DNA from: Volutella citrinella
Taxonomy: Eukaryota > Ascomycota > Sordariomycetes > Hypocreales > Nectriaceae
Direction of reading: 5' to 3'
Assembly (NCBI GenBank): GCA_034401135.1
Contig: JAWZSP010000009.1
Location: 2,294,001-2,358,000, forward strand
Length of the DNA: 64,000 nt
The notes beneath the pieces are model-generated. The model ran no database searches, was not told where the DNA came from, and was given only the letters and a program-made list of their open reading frames with translations. The translations under genes were made by a program, and so were the position numbers. Below, in pieces: positions 1 through 10,915 of the stretch. How positions within the stretch are numbered: the stretch's first letter is position 1; the number at the start of each line of letters is the position of its first letter.

Positions 1-1
1 G

Positions 2-802
2 GCTCCTCAAGCTGTCGGTACAGAGAAGATCACGGCTTCGCTTCCACCGGGCACTCAGTGCAGTGGCGGAGCTTCTGGGAACCTATGCATTGCTTCATTT
101 ACTACCGCCGGAGGATTTGGCAACTGTGTTGTTGTGCAGAGCGGTGGTGGTGGCGGTGGCAACGCTAATGCTGGTGGCAACGCTAATGCTGGTGGTAATG
201 CCAATGCCGGTGGTAATGCCAATGCCGGTGGTAACGCCAATGCTGGTAACGGAAACGCAGGCAATGGAAAGGCAGGCAATGGTAATGCTAATGCTGGTGG
301 TAACGCCAATGCTGGCAATGGAAACGCAGGCAATGCCGGCAACGCTGGCAATGCTGGAAACGCTGGCAATGGAAAGGCAGGCAACGGTAATGCCAATGCG
401 GGCAACGGTAATGCTAATGCTGGCAATGGCAACGCTAATGCTGGTAATGGTAATGCAGGCAACACCGGTAATGCTGGAAACACTGGCAATGCCGGAAACA
501 CCGGCAACGGAAAGGCGGGCAATGGTAACGCCAATGCTGGTAACGGTAACGCCAATGCCGGAAACACTGGCAACGCTGGCAACACTGGTAACGCTGGCAA
601 TGCTGGTAATGCCGGTAATGGAAAGGCAGGCAATGCCGGTAACGCGAATGCTGGCAACACTGGTAACGCTGGCAACACTGGCAATGCCGGTAATGGAAAG
701 GCAGGCAATGCCGGGAACGCGAATGCTGGCAACACTGGCAATGCGGCCAACAGCAAAATCCAGAACCGCAACCAAAAGAAGGTATATGCTTCACCTCCCT
801 GA
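2..802 (+). CDS. Egh16/MAS-like secreted protein, 3' part, with Gly/Asn/Ala repeat tail
   Basis: The gene enters from the left edge, so only the C-terminal part (about 266 codons, frame 2) is visible; it stops at 800-802. Residues encoded at 2-135 include SLPPGTQCSGG, an LCIASF stretch and AGGFGNCVVVQ. These match the conserved end of the Egh16/gas1/MAS family of secreted proteins that are abundant in appressoria of plant- and insect-pathogenic fungi (family knowledge). From about 140 to 745 the protein is almost purely Gly, Asn, Ala and Thr in GNANAG, GNTGNAG and GNGKAGN units, followed by a short basic end (NQKKVYASPP). Family members normally stop soon after the GNCVV motif, so the roughly 200-residue tail is an unusual extension. 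Because the DNA is repetitive, other frames and the opposite strand are also open; these are shadows. The N-terminus and signal peptide lie outside the window. Confidence 0.75.
   Translation, partial: APQAVGTEKITASLPPGTQCSGGASGNLCIASFTTAGGFGNCVVVQSGGGGGGNANAGGNANAGGNANAGGNANAGGNANAGNGNAGNGKAGNGNANAGGNANAGNGNAGNAGNAGNAGNAGNGKAGNGNANAGNGNANAGNGNANAGNGNAGNTGNAGNTGNAGNTGNGKAGNGNANAGNGNANAGNTGNAGNTGNAGNAGNAGNGKAGNAGNANAGNTGNAGNTGNAGNGKAGNAGNANAGNTGNAANSKIQNRNQKKVYASPP
146..745 (+). repeat. Low-complexity tandem repeat coding for (GN[A/T]N/G)n
   Basis: About 600 bp of imperfect short repeats built from GGTAAYGC and CAATGCYGG units, inside the coding sequence of the Egh16-like protein. Longer units with a GGAAAGGCAGGCAA core (GNGKAGN at protein level) recur roughly six times, suggesting higher-order duplication by slippage or unequal exchange. 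Period variation is in multiples of three, so the frame is kept. Confidence 0.85.
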
Positions 803-1632
803 CCCCAATTGATCGTCATCTAACAGTATTTTAGGCCCTTCGCTCCACCCGAGCCATTGTTCAAGTCTAGCTTCACAATTAAGCAAGGCTATAATAACAT
901 CGCATGCGCAGTTGTTAGAATAAGGCCCTGCCTAGCTTTAGTATTCCTAGTAACTCCAAAATGACAATTATCAAGTTCACTGGGAAGTCCATCCTAAACC
1001 ACAGTATTTTAAGACGTTGGGCATGGCATCTACTGTGGGATTAAGAGTGATTTCTGTTGTGTACATATGAGACTGTGTGTTCCTGTATGGGGAAACTTAA
1101 TTGTGATACTACCGTTGACGAGTTGTGAAATTTTGACAGATTGTGCGATTGATGGTTTGAATTGTCCTCTCAATCTAGGACCTTGATTGGTAAGGCTGCC
1201 AGTTGCTACATCTGTCGAACGTTAATTGTGAATCTGATTGGACTAATACTGTGGTGGAGATGTCGGGCATGACATCTACTATAGAATTAAATGTGGTTTC
1301 TATTACATCTAAGTCTGTGTGTTGCACGTGCTTCTCGATGTATCTTCGAGACTACTGTCCTTTCCAGGTGGAGCATTAGTGTCACGGCATGGCGCCACTC
1401 TTACGGAGAAACTTGGTGTCAGGCCGAGAGAGAACTTTGGCTTTCTGGTTTTTTGTTTATTTATTTTAAAATTTTGTCCTTTGTGTCCATAACGCCCCAC
1501 GAGTGCCGCCAGAAGCCTCCGCTTCGAAATGTCCAGAATACTTATACAGAGAAGCACCACAGCCACGAGCCATTACATCTGCAAATGAGCTGTTGATGAT
1601 TCGGTTTGCGTTGCTGGACAACCTTGAAAAGC
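803..1632. other. Intergenic region with a degenerate direct repeat
   Basis: Between the 3' ends of two convergent genes. No credible ORF. Two related segments start near 1018 and 1264: both carry GGGCATGRCATCTACTRT followed by a similar A/T-rich stretch, with mostly purine or pyrimidine transitions between them. Otherwise A+T-rich sequence without recognisable elements. Confidence 0.4.
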
Positions 1633-2920
1633 CTATTTCGAGTAGCTGATAGAGACCTCATCTATTCTCTTGATCCCTTTGTTGCTGTTGTTCGTCTTCG
1701 TGTCTCGCAGGATGCTCTCGTCGCTGGCGTTGTTCCCATTGAACGTGATATTCGTCTGGTGCGAAGGTTCTGGTTCCTTGAATGGCCCTCCCCCCTGTGA
1801 CCCAAGGCCATACTTCTTGGCACTGTGTTCACCGTACATTGGTAATCTGTAGGACGTGTTGCCTCCAGACGCGCCAGTGCTGTCGCCCTTGCTGCCGTAT
1901 CGGAATCGGACGTATAACGGTCGGAGGACGGGGATCGATGAGCACATGATGGTGACTGTGCTTTCGGTGGCGGACCAAATGAGCATGGGAACGGTATCGT
2001 CTGTTGCCGAGTCAGTTTCCAGGAATTGTCAATCGGCGGGCGGGGCGACGTACGGATATATTCTTTCGCGTTCAGGCCTGTCAAGGCTACAGTTCTTACG
2101 ATACCACAGATGCCGGCACTGCGTAAGAAGAGTTAGCGGTAGTATCGAAATAGGCTCGTCTGGACTTACAAGACACCGAGACTTAGGCCGCAGGCGACCG
2201 TAATCTTCTCTTTTCGCTTCATGTTGAGGTCCCAGATGACGAACCAGGGCAGGATGGCGAAGCAAAAGTCTGCCACAACAAACCAAGCTGTACAGGGATC
2301 AAGTTAGTATCAAGGCAACAGCTTCGTGGGCATCGATGGGGCTTACATCCGACAGTCAAGCCAACCTTGGAGAAGTCGATCCAGCAGTACCCCGGGAGAG
2401 TGCTATTCCATGTCTTCTCCACTGGGATGCACTGGACGACAACGATGACGCTGGCAAACAGAGTGATGAAGACTGTCCCCGCAAGGAAGGCCCAGATGAA
2501 GACAATCTGGATCGTGTTCCGTACGATGCGGAGCAGGAACGCGCCGACGGCCAACTTGCCCACGCCGATGACCATGATGCCGGCGACCTGGCTAAACACC
2601 TCATATTTGACGGCCGTGAAGTAGACCTCGGGGTTTCCCACGTCGGCGAACAGGCGGCCTAGCCCATACTTGGAAGCGATGCTGACGAAGATGGTGTAAA
2701 GAACGTGGAGGACCTGTTGAACAGGTTAGGCTGCATCAGGGGGCAGAGTAAGGGAATGGCCTACCAAGGCGACGGCGACAAGATAGTCATCCGGACCAAC
2801 GGAATTGAGAATCTTTATGCGTGTGTATAGCCTCAGACCGACAAAGACGGCGAAAATGACGACTTGTACCCATAACACGGCATTGGTCATGGGACCGAGG
2901 CCTCCGTAGTAGCTGGTCAT
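1633..2920 (-). CDS. Rhodopsin-domain (SAT4-type) integral membrane protein
   Basis: Five exons on the minus strand: 2765-2920, 2347-2713, 2170-2287, 2054-2118 and 1633-2000. They give 357 residues with all junctions GT-AG and in phase. The start ATG at 2920 gives MTSYYGG; a TTG three codons upstream is not used. The chain has several hydrophobic segments (ALWVQVVIFAVFVGLRLYTR, VAGIMVIGVGKLAVGAFLLR, FIWAFLAGTVFITLFASVIV, FVVADFCFAILPWFVIWDL). Family hallmarks are GPDDYL after helix 1, a QCIPVEKTWN-type loop, CWIDFSKVGL and CGIVRT. It belongs to the large fungal family of seven-helix rhodopsin-domain plasma-membrane proteins, to which PTH11-like receptors are distantly related. The polar tail of about 90 residues ends KRIDEVSISYSK. 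The ligand or substrate cannot be inferred. Confidence 0.85.
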
Positions 2921-4403
2921 GGCTCTCAATCAGGCGTAAGCGGCATTGAACTATTCGGAGATTTTTCTCGAACTCAAGCTTTTCGGCATGGGATAGATGA
3001 AATAGAGAACTAGGAGACGGCCTAAAGTAAATGAGAAAATTGGCCCTCTGTTGGGTCTGAGCCCGATTGGCGGTTCATGCAGTTTGTTTCGATAGTCGCG
3101 GCGGGCGACCAAAAAGGGGGGGAGGGGGGCCAAGTAAGACCACCGGATAGGATATTCGTATCATGAGGCTGTAGATCCGCTTCCAAATCCCCGTCGTGTT
3201 GCATTTTGGCATTTGTCAATGTTACGTGGCTGGATACTAACGTCGCAGGTCGAGTTTAGCCCATCCTTGGTCACGATATCCCGGTCGGTATTGGTGGGCC
3301 CTCTGACGATGATGCCGAGAGCCGTTTACAACTAGTTCGTAGTATATTTGCTTTTGCAGTTGTAATGATTCGATACTTAATTAGCTCACCAGAAAAGGAC
3401 TTTGGCTAGCTTGTGGCTTCCATCACCCTCAAAACGGTTCCCAATGCCTGAGGACGTTGCACTCCGCTGGTGCGAACTCGTGTGCGCTGCGCCGTTCACG
3501 TTGCATGCGAACGGTGGGATGCAGTCTACATGGATCAAGGAGAGAGAGTCTGGCGTTCATGCAGCGAGTCTCAGCGTAGGTCAGACTATTATAACTCCAC
3601 GCGGCGGCCCATAATATTGTGAGGCAGCGACAACCAGTGGAGAGGATACGTTTGACGGAGCCCCTTGGGTAAAAGATCAGTAAACGGTTTGCCTGGCTCG
3701 GTTAGCGTGCACAGAGCGATCGTCACTGATCAGACGGTTTTCTTGGCCCAAGCACCAAGTGCTCTAGCGGGACTGGGGTTCCGGTCGTTGGCGCCGTGGG
3801 TCTGTTCAGTCCACAGCCTGTAAGAACTTCAGTTGGGACCCGTTGCGGGCTGCAGTCTGCATCCTTTTATACGCGCACGTGTCCCTTGGGTCCAGAGTTG
3901 AGTCGGGTCTCTACAGTAGTTGCCAGCCATGACCTTACCATGTGGGCTCACTGGGTTGGCATCAAGACGCTAAATGCGTGCCCCTTGGACCTTGCAGCCT
4001 TAGCAGCTAAAGCCTCGGGGGCTGGAAGAGGCGGCCGGCCGCGCTGTGCGCTGTTAGTCTGGTTTCACGGCTCCACGTAGCAAGCCTCGTGGCAAGGTTA
4101 CAAGGTGTACAGGTCCCTGGGATGTTGTCAATGAGTGGGGATAATGTTTGTACTTGTGGTGATAGCAGTGGTGCGGTGGGTTCTTACTGCCGCTTAACAG
4201 AGAGAAGCACTCGTAGACTGTGTGAATCTTGTACTGGTACCAACAGCTTTGCTCCCTGGGGCCCGTACGCCTGAGACGAAGCATCCAAATGTGGACAAGT
4301 CTTGTTGTTGGACGGAGCATTATGATGTATAAAGTATGTGTGATCCTAGAGTAAGGCTCCGACTGTTGTTCCCCAAACATACCCATCCCATAAACACGTA
4401 AAC
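2921..4403. other. Intergenic region, divergent promoters
   Basis: About 1.5 kb between the divergent rhodopsin-domain gene and the O-methyltransferase gene. Short G-rich runs occur near 3115-3130. Open frames here (for example 3402-3614 and 3796-4080) lack family motifs and look like chance ORFs. Apart from the TATA-like box near 4328 nothing is recognised. Confidence 0.5.
4328..4334 (+). promoter_or_regulatory. TATA-like box for the O-methyltransferase gene
   Basis: TATAAAG lies 70 bp upstream of the ATG at 4404, a plausible core-promoter position for a fungal gene with a short 5' leader. Inferred from sequence and position only. Confidence 0.45.
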
Positions 4404-5719
4404 ATGTCCGCCGATCCGAATAGCATCATCTCCGTCCTTGACGGAGTCAGCCAAGCCTCCTTCACAAGCGAGGTTGAGCGCCTCCGAGTTCGTGCCGCCG
4501 CGCGCAAGCTGCTTGCTCGCCTCGAGTCGCCTTATGAGCGAGCCTGGGGCTTTTGCTTTGAGCACCCCGTTGTGTTTGCTGCCATCCAGACATGCATTGA
4601 TCTAGGCCTGTGGAAGAGCTGGACCGCGACTGGAGGAGGCGAGAAGAGCATAGATGAGCTGGTCAAGTTGGCCTCACAGAGCATTGAGCCGAACCTGCTC
4701 CGTACGTGAAGCGAATGCCTCTCATGCATGCACTTAAATTGTGCATGAACTCCCCAGAAATTTGACTAACACGTATGCAGGTCGACTGTTCCGTCTGCTG
4801 GCTGCCTTCAACGTCGTTGAGGAGACAGCCGAGGACACCTTCCAGCCCACCCCATTCTCCACTGCCATTGGCGACGAGAGCACCAAGGTTCGCGCTTCAC
4901 TCGAGGCAGCGTGAGTTCACCACTCTCCAACCATGATTCCTTAGTTAACATCCCGCTAGTAACAACCAATACATCCTGGCCGGCCACAACCTGCCCAAGT
5001 ACCTCGCCAGCATTGGCTACAAGGAGCCCACTGCTGCCGAGAACAACAACCACTCCGGCAGCGACCCGGATGGCCTCAACTTCTTCGGCAGGCTGCAGAA
5101 GAGCCCCAAGCACTATGAGGACTTTACCGGCCACATGGAGGCTTGGACCGCCTGGAAGACCCCTTGGACCAAGCTCTACGACCCCAGCAAGCTAATTGAA
5201 GGCGCCAACCTGGCCGATGGCCCACTCGTTGTTGACCTGGGCGGCAACACGGGCATTGACATCTCTCACGTCCTCAACGCGCAACCGGACCTCCCTGCTG
5301 GAGCCCTGGTTCTCCAGGATCTCCCTGAGATTATCGCTCGTGCCAAGGTCGATGAGAAGATCACTGCCATGGTTCATGACTTCTTCCTGCCCCAGCCAGT
5401 AAAGGGAAGCCGAGCCTACTTCATGCACGCCGTGCTCCACGACTGGCCGGATGTCAAGGCCAAGGAGCTGTTGCAAAACACCCGGGACGCCATGGTCAAG
5501 GGCTATTCGAAGCTCTTCGTCTACGACATTGTCCTGCCACCCACGGGAGCTAGCATCAGCCAGACCACCATGGATGTTGAGATGATGTCGCTGTTGTCCG
5601 CATCTGAGCGCACAAAGGGACAGTGGGAGGAGATGTTGACGAGTGCTGGGTTCAAGATTGTCAACTTCTGGCCTGACCCTCAGCAGTATGAGATGCTCAT
5701 TGAGGCTGAGATTGCGTAA
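4404..5719 (+). CDS. SAM-dependent O-methyltransferase (COMT-like)
   Basis: Three exons (4404-4701, 4781-4910, 4960-5719) encode 395 residues, a normal length for fungal COMT-type O-methyltransferases such as those acting on polyketides or phenolics. The N-terminal half is the dimerisation/winged-helix part (LDLGLWKSW, LFRLLAAFNVVEE, FFGRLQKSP). The Rossmann part begins with the SAM-binding glycine loop DLGGNTG at about 235-241. It continues with VLQDLPEII (acidic SAM-ribose site) and HAVLHDWPD, whose second His (about residue 303) is the expected catalytic base; an Asp follows it directly. The C-terminus carries MMSLLSASERTKGQWEEML, typical of the family. No polyketide or peptide synthase lies nearby, so the methyl acceptor is unknown. 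It is convergent with the pectate lyase (258 bp between stops). Confidence 0.92.
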
Positions 5720-5977
5720 CTGAAATATTAGTTGATACGAGTCAATGAATAGGATTTTCTGCCACTTGATTGCCCTAAAATGCAACCGCTGAATCACTCA
5801 TGCGTAATTGGAGTCATATAGACCAGGATTAATATCACACGCTTCCATTTTTATGCTGTCTTGCGCAGAAGTGGTCTAGGCCAGATGGAATTATTGAGCG
5901 AGGGAACAGCTCCCACCAAGTGCAATCTCAGCCGACATCTCGATTCAAAGAGACAAATCCACACTTCCAGATCCCAT

Positions 5978-7153
5978 CTACAGCCACACCCGACCAATGC
6001 CCACTCCCAGCTTCACAACAGCCGGAACCAATGGCAGTGGGGTCAGTGTAAACTTGTAGTCTGCCTTGTGGAAGTCACCCTTCTGAGTAATATTCACCCC
6101 CGCAGTGCCAAAGTCATTCTCTAGAAATATACGTCAGTGCTGTTGAGATTCTCGGTCTGTGGGTGTATGCTTACTGGCACCAAGATTGGCGTAACCGTCC
6201 AACTCCTCGTCACCACAAGTGCAAGTGTTGGGAGAGTCCTCGGGAATGACCAGGCCATATGTGGACAGAGCCTCTCGGGTCTTGCCGCGGAAGACATTTC
6301 CCTCGACGAGCATCTGGTTGTCCGAGCGGCTGTGCAGGGCCTGGTACAGGAAATCTTCATACAGGTTGTTGTAGATGTGCTGGTGGCCAAAGCGACCTGC
6401 AGGGCCACGAGTTCCCTCATTCCTCCAGTAGTTGCTATTGAAGGTCAGCGACAGGCCAAGAGCGAACCGGGGGATCGACCATACTGGTGGTATGAGACGT
6501 GGAGGTGGCCAAAGTCAATATCGCGGAACTTGGCATCGTTTCCAACTAGAGACGACTTGTAGTGATCATGGAAGTAGTTCCAGGACACGGTTATATAGTC
6601 TGACGCGCGGATGATGTCAACTTGGCCGTCCTGATGCGTCCAAGTTAGCAAGACTGATGAAATAGCATCAAGAGGGCAAACGCACGTAAAAATCAGGTCC
6701 TTTGGAAATGTCCGAAGTAAACTCGTTGTGATCAATCCATACACGGGTGCTGTTGCGAATGGTGATGCAGTCATTGTCCAGGATGTGCGAAATCTTGAGA
6801 TTGCGAATAATCACATTGTCGCCATCCTGGACGTTAACTCCAGCACCAGTAATGTGCGCAGAGAGCCCGACACCAATCAGCGAGGTATTGGAGCCGATCT
6901 TGAGGCGAGCAGGCAGCGTCACCTTGCCCAGGAGCTTGACAATCTTGGGCGCAGTGCCAGCGACGGCGGCGACGAGCTCTTCCGGGGTCTTGACATAGGT
7001 AGTCTTGCCTCCCTCTCCGCCTGTGGTCTGGCCAATCGGGTTGTCTTTGGCATAGCCCTCGACGTCCCAAGAGGCAATCTTGAGGTACTCGAGGGGGAAG
7101 GCAGCGGTGAAGGCCGACAGACCACAGAGGATGACTGGCAAGCTGAATCTCAT
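5978..7153 (-). CDS. Secreted pectate lyase, polysaccharide lyase family 1
   Basis: Four exons (6686-7153, 6485-6630, 6175-6434, 5978-6120) give 338 residues. Introns are 50-55 bp with GT-AG ends. A signal peptide is clear at the start (MRFSLPVILCGLSAFTAAFP). PL1 hallmarks are GVNVQDGDNVIIRNLKI, the Ca-site region NSTRVWIDHNEF and the substrate-arginine region with GRFGHQHIYNN. The parallel beta-helix repeats follow. Pectate lyases cleave polygalacturonate by calcium-dependent beta-elimination outside the cell. The gene implies growth on, or contact with, plant cell-wall material. It is divergent from the Zn2Cys6 gene at 8186 across about 1 kb, but no evidence links the two. Confidence 0.92.
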
Positions 7154-8185
7154 GTTGACCTCGGAGAACTGGAGGAGGATTCCAATAGGATGATGGGGCT
7201 TTGGCTGCGTGAGTCTCAGTAACAACCAGGCTGGGTGAAGGCATTCTCATGTCCATTATATAGACATTTAAGCTCACTCATAACCTTGACAAGCATAATT
7301 ACTAGTTCGTAGCCCGTCTCTCCAGCTCCGTCCCCTCTAGCACTGGGGTAACGCGGAGAACCCTGCCGGAGAATGGATTCGCACCAATCCCAACGCCTGC
7401 GCAACGCCCCGCGAAGCCAGACTGCCCAAAAGGGACAGCAGCCAAGAAGACGCACCCAAACATGTCCGTCTCGCAACTGGTGGAAATTCTGTCGACCGAC
7501 AAAACACCTGAGCGAGCTCGGCTGGGAGGCACGCTCACCCGCAATCACCATGCTTGTGGCTGAAGACCGAGAAATGCCGTGATTCGATGTTATAGCGTCG
7601 CATATGGCGCGGAGATTGTGCTTGCTTGTGGGCGCTGTGACGGGTGGAAGAATATTGCGAAAAAAAGCACTTTGGTCTAGGGGGTGCTAGCAGGCTTGGC
7701 TGCCTTGTATTGGGATGTGATTGCGAGAGTGGCTGATAGATGCGCTGGCGGATTGGCATCGTTTGAGCCTTTGACGGCATTCCATGACCGGGTCACAGCT
7801 CTGACCGCTCAAATTCGGTACCTGGTGATATCTACAGGGTTGCTCTACGGACATACTAATCCCAGTCATTTCTGGCCATATCTTGCCAGATAATAGTCCC
7901 CTAAAGTCGGTTCATGTATGAGCCGCGGCTGTCACAAGCCCACATGAGCATTCTCGCTTCGTTTGCGATAATAATAAAGTGCCAAGTATAATAGCATTCG
8001 CCTAGGATTATCCTTATTCCGCTCGAGGGGCGGGGTAGCTCGGCCATCATTCCACCGGCCTTCTTCTGTTCAACCACCTGTGGCATAATGTGAAGACTCC
8101 CGTCAATGCCCGATGGGCATCTTGCAAAAATACCATCCAAGGAAAATATTCATCAGAACGCCTCATTAGTCGTTGAATAATCGTT
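7154..8185. other. Divergent intergenic region, pectate lyase / Zn2Cys6 regulator
   Basis: About 1 kb with no convincing gene. A minus-strand open frame at 7216-7551 has no motif and biased composition. The region should contain both promoters. TTATATA at 7256-7262 reads as a TATA box on the minus strand. Confidence 0.45.
7256..7262 (-). promoter_or_regulatory. TATA-like box for the pectate lyase gene
   Basis: The minus strand reads TATATAA about 103 bp upstream of the lyase start at 7153. Position and motif are suitable; there is no experimental support. Confidence 0.4.
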
Positions 8186-10053
8186 ATGGCACCGCCCGAG
8201 CGCAGGACTCGTCGGCATCACACTCGCAGTCCGAGGGGATGCTTGCGCTGCAAGGCCCGTCACATCCGATGTGATGAGGTCCGCCCAATATGGTAACAAT
8301 GCTCGCATCCCCATTTGTACTAGCTAGCCAGGGGACTAATGTTGGGTAGCAATCGTTGCAAGACTGCCAATGACGTCTGCCACTACCCAGCACCATCCAT
8401 GTCGATTGATGAGCAGAGATGGAGCCAGATGAAGACTCCCGGCATCACCGTCTGGCAGATTGATGCCGAAAAGCTTGACCCTTTTAGCACTCTGCCAATT
8501 AAAATGCCATTTAAATCCCAGGACCTACTGCGCTATTGTGGGTGCCTTCCTTTGCATTGATGCGATCCGTAGTAACTTGGATTGTCATAGTTTTTGAAGC
8601 CGACACTTCGTTAAATCTTTCTTCCGACCAAAGCGCCTACGCTATGACGAGAATGCGTCCTCCTGCACCAAGATCGAACCAAGATTGGTATGGTGATACG
8701 CAATCACGCTCACTGATGGGCGAGATGATGCTGACCTATTTTGACTGGTAGCATTGTACTGGCTATGAATGAACCAGTCTACTTTCGAAGCACCTTGCTC
8801 ATGGCAGCTCTGCACTTCTCATGGAAGGTCGGATCCTTGGAAGGCTTTGAGAAGGCGTTCCTGTTTCATAAACAGGAGCTAATACACCAAGTCAACACCT
8901 GGCTCGTGGGCAATGCTGGAAAAATAACATCAAACGACCTGAAGCTCATACTGATCCTTTCGATATCAGAGGTAAGCTGAGACTAATACGTGCATCTTTA
9001 TATTCAGTAGCTAACGCTATCGAGCTAGAGCTGCGTTGGGAATTTTCCAGCTGCAGAAACGCACCTCGGCGGAGTCTTGACGCTTCTGGACATGAGAAAG
9101 CAGCATGGAGACCCACCCTTGGAAGTTGACGAAACCCTCGAACGCCTAATACTCGTGTAAGAGCTCCCAAAGATCTGCTTGCGCTAAGACTGATGACCAT
9201 CAGGGCCTATCACTTCGCATCTGCCGTGAGAAGCCGGCTAAGGAACACCCTGGCGGCTGATAGTGATTACGCTAGGCTTTGGCAGAGGTCGTTCACCGCG
9301 ATTCCCGAGAACCTTGTCGCCCTCCGACTTATTCCGTTCTACTTTCAGACAGTAGCTGCCTTTCCAAAGCCGCTGATAGATTCGACGGGCGTTGTGAACG
9401 CATTGCGGGGCTTGACGGATGCCGTCAGCGGACAGCATCATACCTTTGAGTCGCATCATGTCCATGACGCCTCGCTGGCTAGTGAGGTGTCCATTTGTGA
9501 CACTCAAGACCCAGCAACCTGCTCGGGCTGTAAGAATTTGAGCAAATTACTATTCGCCTTTACCGAAGCACATGTCGCTTCGACGCGGCCACTTAATAAA
9601 TGCGGTTCTGAGGGACAGTTGCTGGCGTCATGGTGTGGCCTGGCTTCAGCAGCGGCGTTTTATCTCAATGCCGTTCTGCATCTATGGAACTCTGGACAGC
9701 CACCTGAGCACCGCATATTTTTGACGATGATACGACATCTAACGGACAGTCCCGGAGTAGTGCTTGGTGGAGCTGGAGATGAAAGTAGCACTGAGATGGC
9801 CTTTTGGATGTTGTTCTGTGGCGCGTATGCGCTGACCACCAACTCTGCTTGGGAAGGCGATCCGGAGGAAAGAGAAAGTGCGCAAAGCTGCATTAACGGC
9901 CAAATCAAGAAATGGAGCATGACGTACGGAGTCACGGAGTGGCATGATGCGAGACAATCGTTGTCGCGCATCGCATGGCCATACGATTGGACGAATTCAC
10001 GGGAAACATTCGCTCAACAGCTGTGGAAGCAGTGCACATCGCCGATGGAATGA
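8186..10053 (+). CDS. Zn2Cys6 fungal transcription factor, middle part doubtful
   Basis: The start at 8186 gives MAPPERRTRRHHTRSPRGCLRC (first residues only). The binuclear cluster pattern is CLRCKARHIRCDEVRPI, intron, then CNRCKTANDVC. The proposed exons are 8186-8292, 8350-8541, 8752-8971, 9029-9156 and 9204-10053 (498 residues, in frame throughout). The C-terminal part is family-like: NEPVYFRSTLLMAALHFSW, NFPAAETHLGGVLTLLDMR, VAYHFASAVRSRL. The join 8541/8752 is weak: it needs a 210-bp intron with a poor donor (GTGCCT). The sequence between contains stops in all three frames, and the usual linker between zinc cluster and regulatory domain would be missing. The gene may be intact, mis-joined here, or disabled. 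It ends 35 bp from the convergent hydrolase. No targets are inferred. Confidence 0.7.
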
Positions 10054-10088
10054 GAAAATAACACACAAGCTTGATAAGCATGACTGTT

Positions 10089-10915
10089 CTAATCAACAGG
10101 CTTCGAAGCGGCCTTCTCTATCACCTCTAAAACAACAGACACCTCAGCAGCGTTCCAAAACGGGCTGTGGCCAGCGGACAGCTCGATAATCTCAGCGCCG
10201 GCAGCCGTAGCCATTGCTTTCTGGCCTTCAGCGGGAACGATGGCGTCAGTCTGTGTTAAGATGTACGTCTTTGGGACCGTGACCTCCGACGATGCGTGCG
10301 AGCATGGCTCCCTGACGCTGCGCATGGTCTGCCATCCCACCGAAGCCATGCACATGTCGGCGATGTGTTGATCAATTCCGCTGTACATGGAAGCAGGGGC
10401 TTTTGAATTCAGTACCGCGAATCCGTCCTACATTATTAGGCACAGTTCTACTCAGCGGTGAGGGAAAGAGATCTCACCTGTTGCGACCACCAGTCGGGCT
10501 GCTGGGACTCATCCTTGATGCCGATAATGTCGACCAGGCTCAACCCAGGAGCCGGGGGAGCGAATGCGGACATGTACACCACGGCTTTGACCCCGCCGAC
10601 CTCGCCGCGAGCTTTCCTGTCGTGAACAGTCTCGCCCACAACGCTGTCCGTGCCCGAGATGCCGCCAAAGCTGTGGCAGGCAACCACAATCTCCCGACCA
10701 GCATCGAGGAACTCCTTCATGGTGGTTCGGATGATGGCCACATCTTCAGCGACACCCTTGTCCTGAACAGCCTCCTCAAACCCGACAGTGGAGAGGGCAG
10801 GTGCGCGAACGGTGTAGCCATTGGCCTCGAGGCCGTTGATAAGATTGATGTAGTGCAGTGGCCGGTGCCAGGCTCCGTGGATCACGATGATGGCGGGTTT
10901 CTCCTGGGACGCCAT
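10089..10915 (-). CDS. Alpha/beta hydrolase, small esterase-like
   Basis: Two exons (10478-10915, 10089-10427) with a 50-bp intron give 258 residues, the usual size of fungal AB-hydrolase_6-type esterases. The first strand and oxyanion element IIVIHGAWH is at about 9-17. The nucleophile elbow is ACHSFGG with Ser82. An acid-containing loop (TQTDAIVP) and the catalytic His in SAGHSPFW lie near the C-terminus. No signal peptide is seen, so it is probably cytosolic. The reaction is likely hydrolysis of a small ester or lactone; the substrate is unknown. Many fungal homologues sit beside regulators and detoxify metabolites, but here the only link is the convergent regulator gene next door. Confidence 0.87.

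Noticed and set aside
55..819. Long open frames on the minus strand and in other plus frames over the repeat (up to 254 codons, Leu/Pro/Ala or Met/Leu-rich)
   Set aside because: Mirror translations of the GNANAG-coding repeat; no start context or family motif.
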